NCBI GenBank assembly: GCA_016793585.1
Contig: JAEUJR010000391.1
Coordinates: forward strand, 1 to 8,309
Direction of reading: 5' to 3'
DNA length: 8,309 nt
Origin: Archangium sp.
Lineage (GTDB): Bacteria > Myxococcota > Myxococcia > Myxococcales > Myxococcaceae
The notes beneath the pieces are model-generated. The model was not told where the DNA came from. It did not search any database and was given only the letters and a program-made list of their open reading frames with translations. The position numbers were made by a program, and so were the translations under genes. Shown piece after piece: positions 1 to 5,993 of the stretch; the stretch's first letter is position 1, and every line of letters begins with the position of its first letter.

Positions 1-1
1 C

Positions 2-3000
2 GGTGACGGAGCCGCCACCATCGACGTGCCGCTCAAGCCCGGCGACTACAAGCTCCACGGCGTCTCGTTCTCCATCAAGCCCGGCACCGTCGCGAAGGTG
101 AACGTGCAGGTGAAAGACGGCGAGCTGGTTCCCGTCGGCAACGGCCGGCAGGGCACGAGCGTGAAGATCGACCCACCGCTCGATCTCCCCGGCTGGGTGA
201 CGGGCCAGGGCGTCGAGCTGCGTGGAGAAGGAGCACGGCAGAAGTTCGAGGCCGAGCTCGGCGGCTTCTTCGACGTCGGCTTCAAGGCGAAGAAGTTGAG
301 CGAGCTCGTTTCGAGCGGAGATGCGCGGCCCTCCGCATCGGCTCCACGCCCGGCAGCACCGCAGGACAACGCCATCGGCGCGCTCGCGAATCAGATGATC
401 GATCTCTCGAAGGTGAAGGTCGACGCGAAGGTGAACCTGAAGGAGTCGACGCTCGACGTGGGCGGCGCGAAGGTGCAGGTCGACCAATCGACGATGTTCT
501 CGGTGAAGGGCGACGGCAATCGGCTCTCCATCGCAGGGCACGTCGCGCTCGATGGCTTCTCGCTCGATCAAGGTGGCGTCAACCTCGCGAGCCGCACCGG
601 TGGCAAAGCCGAGCTCTCGGCGACGATGACCCGCGGCGCCGATGGTTACGCCGTCGACTCGAAGCTCACCGGCGTCGAGCTGAACGTCGACTCACTCACC
701 AGCTCGCACCCCAGCGCGGTCGTGCCGGGAAAGATGGACAAGATCTCACTGGGCCCGACGCAGCTGCACGACGGCGAGGTGCGGCTGCAGACGAAAGTGG
801 GCTTCAACGGGCTCGCGCCGACCGGCGTGCAGAAGCCGACCGTGTCGATGTCGTTCAAGGGCACGGGCACCATCAAAGACGCGCAGCTGACGGTGAAAGA
901 CGCGAAGGACTCGGCGACCGCGCAGGTGAGCGGGCAGTTCGACGGCCGCGTCTCCATCGCGCCGGGCAATGTGACGTTCGACGCGAAGCTCATCGGCGCT
1001 CACGTCGACGTGCGTGATCTGCAGGAGACCGTTCAGGGCAACCAGCTGAGCATCGCGCACGCGAAGGCCGACGGAGACGTTCGGTTCTCCAACGCCGGCG
1101 GCAAGCTCACGATCGATGGTGAGGCGCGCAACATCGACATTCTCGTCGACGATTTCAAAGGCGGCGCTGGCGGCGTGAAGGCCGACCTCAGTCGCACCTC
1201 GGTCACCGGTGACGGCAGCTTTCACGTGGGCCGTGACGGCCTTCACACCGAGGGCCGGCTCAAGGGGAACGCCACCATCGACGCTGCTTCGTTCGCGCAA
1301 GGGCAGGGCAAGAAGGCCGCGCTCGGCAGCTCGACGGTTTCGGGCGATCTCACGAAGCTGTCACTGGGGAAGGGCGCCGCAGAGCTGAAGCTCGAGAACG
1401 TCGCGGCGGACCTCGACGTGAAGAAGGCCGCGCTCGACGTCGGCCAGGCGAGCGTGTCGGGTGGCGGGCGCCTCAAGGGCAGCGGCAGTGTGGTGCTCGA
1501 CGCAAACGGGCTCTCGCTCGACGGCAAGGGTCAGGTCTCGATGAAGCTGTCGGACGGCAAGGTGCACTCGAGCACGGTCGATCTCGCGCTCGCGTCGGGC
1601 AGTGGAGCCGAGCTGACCATCAACGAACTCTCGCTCGGCAAGGTCTCGAAGGTGAAGGTTGGCCCAGGCAGCCGGCTCGACGCGGTGCTCGCGGGTGGCT
1701 CGCTGAAGGTCGGAGACAACACCGTCGAGCTCGAAGCCGGTGGTCGCGCGGCGCTGCAGGTTCGCAACGTCGAGGTCTCGCAGGGCAAGACCGACCTGCG
1801 CGGCTCGGTGACGGTCGACGCGAAGGTGAAGGCGGGTTCGCTGAACCTCGATCGTTCGACCATCGCGGGCGTGAAGCTGCACCCCACCGATGTGGAAGGT
1901 CGCGTGAAGGTGAGCATCGACGACGCGCACCTGTCGGACGATCGGCTCACGTTTCAGAACGCGCAGGTCGGGCTCGCCGCGCGCATCGGCGGCTACGTCG
2001 GCGTCGCGACGCCCGGCCAGCCCGGTGTGGGCTCGTTGAAGGAGCCGGTGCCCGTCGTCTCGGCCGCTGACGTGAAGAAGACGTCAGCTGCACAGCTCGC
2101 GGGCATCTCTGCACCGCCGGCGGCAGGAGCGCCCGTCGAGGCGCTCAAGTTGCTGCGTGATGGAACCGTGAACGCGAGCGTGCCGCTGCAGGGCAGCATC
2201 GAGGCGCTGGGCATCGACGTCGTGAAGTTCCCGCCCGGTTCGAAGCTCGACCTCGCGCTCTCGGTGAAGGACGGAAAGATCGTCGCCAACGACACGCGCG
2301 CGACGGTGAGCGGTGGCGTGAAGGCTGCTGGCGTCGAAGTGCTCGGAGTGCGCGTCGACGAGAATCACCGCGTGCACGCCGACGTGAAGGTCGCCGGGCA
2401 GACGCTCAGCGTTCCGATTCCGGGCGTGCGGGTGCCGGCCGACATGGAGAAGCTCGGCGAGCTCGCGGCGAAGCGCACCGGAGGAAGCGGCGGAGGCGGT
2501 GGCGATGGGCCTGGCTTCGTCGATCTCTCGCACGCCCAGCTCGACATCTCGAACGCGACGTTCTCGAAGGGCCGCATCGGTCTGCCCGGTGGAGCGCTCG
2601 AGCTGGGAGAAGGCTCGAAGCTGTCGTTCCACGGAACGCCGATGGCGGGAGAGCTCACGGGCTCGGTCGCGGTCGATGGCGTGACGGTCGCGCGCGATGA
2701 CGTGGCGATGAAGGGCGGGCAGGGCCGTGGCGAGCTTCGGCTTTCCTACCGGCGTGAAGGCGACAAGGCCGTCGTCGACGGAGCGCTCTCGAACCTTTCG
2801 CTCGCGACTGATGCGGTGGTTCGAAAGTCGGAGACCGGCGACTACGTGTCACTCGGCAAAGGCAAGTTGTCGGGTGGAGCCGTTTCGCTGCACGCCGAAG
2901 TTCCACTCGATGCGCGCGGCTTGCCGAAGCTCGATGGACTGCCTGCCATCAGCAATGCGTCGGTGACGGTTGGTTCGTTCGCTGGCGACTTGAAGGGCGC

Positions 3001-3475
3001 GCGCATGACCTCCACCGGCGCCGATCGTGGCGGCTCCATCGAGCTGGGGCCGAGCCACCTCGAAGGCGCGGTGTCGTTCAGCCAGGCGAAGGGGCTCACG
3101 CTCAAGGGCTCGCTCGACTCGCTCGACGCCAGCCTCGCCGACGTGAACGTGAAGCAGTCGGGCAAGACGTTGAACGTCGAGCACGGCCGGCTGCAGGGGC
3201 GCGGGGGAACGATCGACATCGCTCCCGGGCGCGTCGCGGTCGAGGCGAAGCAGCTCGCGTGGGACATCACCGCGCAGGAGCTCACCGCGAAGGCCGGCCC
3301 CACGGCGCTCAAGGCGAATCAGGTGCGCGTCACGGGAGAAGGGCGCTTCGCCTACGACTCCCAGAAGGATCTTCGCGTCGACGGGAAGCTGCGCGTCGAG
3401 GGGCGCGTGAACTCCGACACGAGGCTGAACCGGAGCGTCACCATCAATCGGAAGACCGGCGTCAGCTCCAATTGA
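2..3475 (+). CDS. Large AsmA/TamB-like beta-repeat protein, C-terminal part (5' end outside window)
   Basis: The reading frame is open to the left window edge. A GTG at 26 is possible, but codons 2-25 also read through in frame and no ribosome site precedes the GTG, so I treat the gene as 5'-truncated. About 1157 residues are visible, ending at TGA 3473-3475. Numbered from the GTG, the protein is almost entirely alternating polar/hydrophobic short strands with Gly/Asp/Asn turns, recurring as 'VDAKV', 'LDGKG' and 'GKLSGG'-type phrases. Three disordered linkers divide it into modules: a Ser/Pro/Ala stretch (about 100-113), a Pro/Ala/Gly stretch (about 661-703) and a Gly tract (818-828). There are no cysteines, no C-terminal membrane helix and no sorting signal. 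Such a pattern is typical of AsmA/TamB/YhdP-type envelope proteins that form a long beta groove for lipid transport, usually with an N-terminal membrane anchor, which would lie outside this window. The family call is inference from composition and periodicity; a surface fibre or adhesin is the alternative. Coding status is certain. Confidence 0.85.
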   Translation, partial: GDGAATIDVPLKPGDYKLHGVSFSIKPGTVAKVNVQVKDGELVPVGNGRQGTSVKIDPPLDLPGWVTGQGVELRGEGARQKFEAELGGFFDVGFKAKKLSELVSSGDARPSASAPRPAAPQDNAIGALANQMIDLSKVKVDAKVNLKESTLDVGGAKVQVDQSTMFSVKGDGNRLSIAGHVALDGFSLDQGGVNLASRTGGKAELSATMTRGADGYAVDSKLTGVELNVDSLTSSHPSAVVPGKMDKISLGPTQLHDGEVRLQTKVGFNGLAPTGVQKPTVSMSFKGTGTIKDAQLTVKDAKDSATAQVSGQFDGRVSIAPGNVTFDAKLIGAHVDVRDLQETVQGNQLSIAHAKADGDVRFSNAGGKLTIDGEARNIDILVDDFKGGAGGVKADLSRTSVTGDGSFHVGRDGLHTEGRLKGNATIDAASFAQGQGKKAALGSSTVSGDLTKLSLGKGAAELKLENVAADLDVKKAALDVGQASVSGGGRLKGSGSVVLDANGLSLDGKGQVSMKLSDGKVHSSTVDLALASGSGAELTINELSLGKVSKVKVGPGSRLDAVLAGGSLKVGDNTVELEAGGRAALQVRNVEVSQGKTDLRGSVTVDAKVKAGSLNLDRSTIAGVKLHPTDVEGRVKVSIDDAHLSDDRLTFQNAQVGLAARIGGYVGVATPGQPGVGSLKEPVPVVSAADVKKTSAAQLAGISAPPAAGAPVEALKLLRDGTVNASVPLQGSIEALGIDVVKFPPGSKLDLALSVKDGKIVANDTRATVSGGVKAAGVEVLGVRVDENHRVHADVKVAGQTLSVPIPGVRVPADMEKLGELAAKRTGGSGGGGGDGPGFVDLSHAQLDISNATFSKGRIGLPGGALELGEGSKLSFHGTPMAGELTGSVAVDGVTVARDDVAMKGGQGRGELRLSYRREGDKAVVDGALSNLSLATDAVVRKSETGDYVSLGKGKLSGGAVSLHAEVPLDARGLPKLDGLPAISNASVTVGSFAGDLKGARMTSTGADRGGSIELGPSHLEGAVSFSQAKGLTLKGSLDSLDASLADVNVKQSGKTLNVEHGRLQGRGGTIDIAPGRVAVEAKQLAWDITAQELTAKAGPTALKANQVRVTGEGRFAYDSQKDLRVDGKLRVEGRVNSDTRLNRSVTINRKTGVSSN

Positions 3476-4174
3476 TCAGCGGCGGGGCGGCGCGGGCAAC
3501 TTCGCGCGTCGCTGCTTCGACAGCCACGGCTGGTCGTAGGTCGTCAGCAACCTCTCGAGGCCTTCGAACCAGAGCGATGCGGTCTCGTCGATGCTCCTGC
3601 GCAGCCACCAGGTCGTCGCCGATCGCGCGAGGTTCGGGTCGTCCTCGGGAAGAGACGAGAGCACCCCGTGGTACAGGTCCTTCGTCGGCCCGTAGACGTC
3701 TTCGTGCTGGGCGATCGACTTCAGGTACAGCTCGCGCTCCGACGAGAGCCACTTCGGGTCGGCGCTGATCACCCGCCACGTGAGCCAATAGACGCGCGCG
3801 AGCAGCCGAACCTGTTTGTCGTAGACGGGCTGGGTCTGCTTTCGCAGCTGTGCGTCGGTCGCCGCAGGGATCAGCGCCTTCGTCGCCCACTTCACGAACT
3901 CGGGGTTGTAGCGGCCGAACTGATCGGCGTTCGCGAGGTCGAGCGAGCCCTTGTGCGGCCCCGACAGGAACGGCTTCACGGGCGCGAGGGCGACGAAGGA
4001 TCTCCACGGCAGCGCCTGCGCGGCGCGGCAGTAGAAGTTCCGCAGACCGCCTTCGAAGCCGTAGTCGAAGATCAGCGCTTCCCCACACGCGCTCCCCTCG
4101 GTGGGGAGCGACTTCCACACGTCGGCGATGGTGGGCGTTTGCGAGAGCGCGACTGCGAGGACCGTGGCGAGCAT
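3476..4174 (-). CDS. Unrecognised exported protein, 232 aa
   Basis: The ATG at 4174 is the only plausible start. The next in-frame codon set upstream holds no ATG/GTG/TTG before the TGA at 4195-4193. The first ~11 residues (MLATVLAVALS) are hydrophobic and look like a short signal peptide followed by a Ser-Gln-Thr-Pro cleavage zone, but the n-region lacks a positive charge, so export is only likely. The mature part is Trp/Tyr-rich with two cysteines (Cys30, Cys49) that could pair, a 'GGLRNFYC' segment (42-49) and 'FLSGPHKGSLDL' (69-80). Its second half looks mostly helical (about 105-220), ending in a basic Pro-rich tail. I recognise no enzymatic motif or family. It lies 18 bp downstream of the YiiX-like hydrolase gene on the same strand, so the two are probably co-transcribed and may share an envelope role. 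No strong Shine-Dalgarno is visible. Its stop abuts the stop of the convergent beta-repeat gene. Confidence 0.85.
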   Translation of the reverse strand: MLATVLAVALSQTPTIADVWKSLPTEGSACGEALIFDYGFEGGLRNFYCRAAQALPWRSFVALAPVKPFLSGPHKGSLDLANADQFGRYNPEFVKWATKALIPAATDAQLRKQTQPVYDKQVRLLARVYWLTWRVISADPKWLSSERELYLKSIAQHEDVYGPTKDLYHGVLSSLPEDDPNLARSATTWWLRRSIDETASLWFEGLERLLTTYDQPWLSKQRRAKLPAPPRR

Positions 4175-4192
4175 GCGCCGAAGCGTACTCGT

Positions 4193-4810
4193 TCAGCGCG
4201 CCGCGAAGTCGGTGTGCACGAGCTCGAGGTGTGAATCGACGGCGACGCTTTGTGGCGTGACGAGTGTCTGCTCGGGGTCGATGCCGAGCTTCGGGCCGAG
4301 CGCGAGATCAGCGGCGCTCAGCTCGAGCGACTTCACCTGCTGCTGCGTGCCGACGGTGACGCCTGCGCCCAGCTCGAACGCCTTCGTCACCAGCTCGCTG
4401 CAGTAGAGCGTGTCGTCGTCCCACTGGTAGCGCGCGTCGTACGGCTTGCCGAGCCAGGTCTTCGCGGTCGCGACGACTTTCGCGAGCGTGTCGGCGTCGA
4501 GCTCCTTCGCGCGCAGCACGGTCACCTTTCCGCCCACGCCACGCGCGCGCCACGTCTTCCACGGCGTTCGCGACACGGGCTGCACCGCCTCGATGACGAA
4601 CACGCCGTCGTTCGCGACCTCGATGAGGCCGACGTGCGAGTAGGGGCTCGAGCTCACCCGGCGAATCAACGCGGAGCGGCTCGACGTCGAGGTCTGCAGC
4701 ACGACGTCTCCCGTCTTCACGGGCACTTCCACGAGCTTTGGCTGCTTCTGTGGCTTCCCCGACACGCCGACGAGGAAGGCCAGACACAGCAATCGGAACA
4801 AAACGCCCAT
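4193..4810 (-). CDS. YiiX-like permuted NlpC/P60 (papain-like) cysteine hydrolase, exported
   Basis: The predicted protein has 205 residues from ATG 4810. This start is chosen because it gives a clean signal peptide: Met-Gly-Val-Leu-Phe-Arg, then a Leu-rich core to about residue 18. The body shows the circularly permuted papain-like layout of the YiiX/YebB group. 'TGDVVLQ' comes early (34-40), then 'YSHVGL' with the putative catalytic His59 and 'FVIEAV' with Glu74. Next is 'WLGKPYD' (about 119-125), and then 'YCSELV' with the putative nucleophile Cys137. In this family Cys comes after His, the reverse of ordinary NlpC/P60 enzymes. Known or suspected substrates of the superfamily are peptidoglycan peptides, lipids or amide/ester bonds; the substrate here cannot be read from sequence. 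A longer form from GTG 4852 is possible, and a TTG at 4828 lies 12 nt after an AAGGAG (4846-4841). The longer form would start 2 bp from the divergent gene and bury the signal peptide. It probably forms an operon with the exported protein 18 bp downstream. Confidence 0.88.
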   Translation of the reverse strand: MGVLFRLLCLAFLVGVSGKPQKQPKLVEVPVKTGDVVLQTSTSSRSALIRRVSSSPYSHVGLIEVANDGVFVIEAVQPVSRTPWKTWRARGVGGKVTVLRAKELDADTLAKVVATAKTWLGKPYDARYQWDDDTLYCSELVTKAFELGAGVTVGTQQQVKSLELSAADLALGPKLGIDPEQTLVTPQSVAVDSHLELVHTDFAAR

Positions 4811-4854
4811 GCCCTGCGTCGACAGCAACGTTCGTTCCAACTCCTTGTACACTC
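4811..4854. promoter_or_regulatory. Short divergent start region, presumed to hold promoter or leader elements
   Basis: This 44-bp gap separates the chosen starts of the YiiX-like gene (minus) and the Cys/Lys-rich protein gene (plus). On the plus strand no purine-rich ribosome site precedes ATG 4855. A TACACT (4848-4853, 4 of 6 to a -10 box) ends just before that ATG. It would place a transcript start near 4860, close to the in-frame GTG 4861, which fits leaderless translation. TCGACA (4819-4824) resembles a -35 box but is 23 bp away, too far for a standard promoter. On the minus strand an AAGGAG lies at 4846-4841. No inverted repeat operator stands out. Real promoters may lie inside the flanking genes. 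Confidence 0.25.
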
Positions 4855-5628
4855 ATGCCCGTGCGACGACTTCTGGCCCTGCTGGTGTTGCTTCCCTTCG
4901 CTGCAGCTGCGCAGGTGAACGAGTGCGCCGAGACGCTCTCGGAGTGCAAAGAGGACTGCTCGCTCGAGCACAGCTCCATTCGCGCCGACGCGCCCAAGAA
5001 GCTGAACAAGTGCCTGAAGAAGTGTCAGAAGAAGTTCACGACCTGCGAGGAGCGTGAGCTCGAGACGAAGAACAACGCGCTCGACAACGGCTCGCTCGAC
5101 AAGTCACCCGTGAGTGGCGACGTCGATGAGCACGGCATGCCGACGCGCACGGCGGTGACGAAGTCGAAGTCGACCGATGACGAAGAGCGGCGGCCGTCTC
5201 CGGGGGATGATCTGCGTGACGACCGCCCCGCACCTGCGCCGGTCGAAGAGGCTCCGAAGAAGACGAAGAAGGCGAAGGCGTCGGAGGAGTCGGAGTCGCG
5301 CCCGCCGCGTGAAGAGGTTCGAGACAGCGAGCTGCCGAAGTCGTCGCGCACCGAGCTGAAAGTGGTCGACGAGAAGAAGAAAGAGCCGCCTGCTCCGGTG
5401 GTGTCGAAGAAGAGCGAGCCCGAGCCCGTCGCCGCGAAGAAGACAGATGACGCGATCGTGATGACGCCGAAGGCCGAGTCGAAGAAGCCAGTCGAAGAAG
5501 ATCTGCGCGACGATCGCCCGCGGGCGAGTGAGCCGCCTGCGAAGAAGACCGAGAAGAAGAAGGACGATCTTCCACCCGCGCCTGCGAAGCCGAAGGAAGA
5601 AGATCACGACGACCTGCGCAACTACTGA
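4855..5628 (+). CDS. Exported Lys/Glu/Asp-rich protein with symmetric six-cysteine N-terminal motif, 257 aa
   Basis: ATG 4855 begins a textbook signal peptide (MPVRR, then a Leu-rich core, then AAAAQ at 16-20). The in-frame ORF upstream of it is non-signal-like sequence overlapping the divergent gene, so this start is preferred; GTG 4861 is a second option. The mature N-terminus (about 21-70) is a charged, probably helical segment with six cysteines at 24, 31, 35, 53, 57 and 64. Their spacing, C-x6-C-x3-C-x17-C-x3-C-x6-C, reads the same in both directions and suggests a disulphide-stapled helical hairpin. From about residue 75 to the end the protein is low-complexity Lys/Glu/Asp/Pro/Ala-rich and surely disordered. 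The acidic phrase DLRDDRP occurs at 119-125 and 216-222, with a variant DDLRNY as the very C-terminus (252-257). I recognise no family. It may be a structural or binding protein of the periplasm or surface. Its last 7 bp overlap the convergent membrane-protein gene. Confidence 0.85.
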   Translation: MPVRRLLALLVLLPFAAAAQVNECAETLSECKEDCSLEHSSIRADAPKKLNKCLKKCQKKFTTCEERELETKNNALDNGSLDKSPVSGDVDEHGMPTRTAVTKSKSTDDEERRPSPGDDLRDDRPAPAPVEEAPKKTKKAKASEESESRPPREEVRDSELPKSSRTELKVVDEKKKEPPAPVVSKKSEPEPVAAKKTDDAIVMTPKAESKKPVEEDLRDDRPRASEPPAKKTEKKKDDLPPAPAKPKEEDHDDLRNY

Positions 5629-5993
5629 GCTCGCAGAATCGCCTCGCGGTGCCGGTACTCGAGCGACGCAAGCAGCGTGACGAAGAGCCCTTCTGCGACG
5701 ATGTGAAGCAGGCCGAATACGTGCGCTGACGACCAGTGCGTCAGTGCCATCACCGTCGAGACGATCGCCCACCCGAGGTTTGCGGCGATGAGAACCCAGA
5801 GCAGCCACGCGGGGCGGGGTTTCAGGGCGCCGAGTGAGAAACCGATCACCGAGTACGCCACGTTCGCCGCGCCGATGAACGTCATCACCTCGAGCGGGAG
5901 CCCGTAGAAGTCCGTCAAGAACTGACGGAGCGCGAGCACGAGCACGCCGACGACGAAGCCGGCTCCACCGTCGATCCATGGAAGACGCTTCAC
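5622..5993 (-). CDS. Small four-helix integral membrane protein, 123 aa
   Basis: The chosen start is GTG 5993, whose last two bases are the first two of the upstream protease's TGA (GTGA, 5993-5990). This is a classic translational-coupling overlap. The frame continues upstream to 6137, but those 48 residues are Arg/Ala-rich antisense-style sequence lying inside the protease gene, so they are not included. A GAGAGG sits about 12 nt before the GTG, a weak ribosome site. Four hydrophobic segments are visible at about residues 9-27, 36-57, 62-84 and 90-111. Short loops join them, and a charged C-terminus (EYRHREAILRAQ) probably faces the cytoplasm. Polar residues within or beside helices include His86, His91, His97 and Glu101. 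I recognise no named family; it resembles small conserved membrane proteins of unknown function. Coupling suggests it is made with the M9 protease, though a functional link is not shown. It ends at TAG 5624-5622, overlapping the convergent gene by 7 bp. Confidence 0.82.
   Translation of the reverse strand: MKRLPWIDGGAGFVVGVLVLALRQFLTDFYGLPLEVMTFIGAANVAYSVIGFSLGALKPRPAWLLWVLIAANLGWAIVSTVMALTHWSSAHVFGLLHIVAEGLFVTLLASLEYRHREAILRAQ

Noticed and set aside
26..28. GTG at 26 as the start of the large beta-repeat gene
   Set aside because: In-frame sense codons continue to the window edge, no ribosome site precedes the GTG, and no signal peptide or membrane anchor follows. The gene is treated as truncated.
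46..3312. Several minus-strand open frames of 80-190 codons and short alternative plus frames within 2-3475
   Set aside because: All overlap the 1157-residue frame, have shadow-type composition (Arg/His- or Ser/Pro-rich), and lack ribosome sites and recognisable domains.
3259..4234. Plus-strand open frames across 3259-4234
   Set aside because: They are Arg-rich antisense shadows of the exported-protein and YiiX-like genes with no domain. The minus-strand genes have signal peptides and, for the hydrolase, catalytic motifs.
4819..4853. TCGACA ... TACACT as a sigma-70 type promoter
   Set aside because: The 23-bp spacer is too long for a normal -35/-10 pair. Only the -10-like element is kept, as a weak suggestion.
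4738..4854. Upstream extension of the Cys/Lys-rich protein from 4738
   Set aside because: The extra 39 residues overlap the divergent YiiX-like gene and would place the obvious signal peptide inside the protein. ATG 4855 is preferred.
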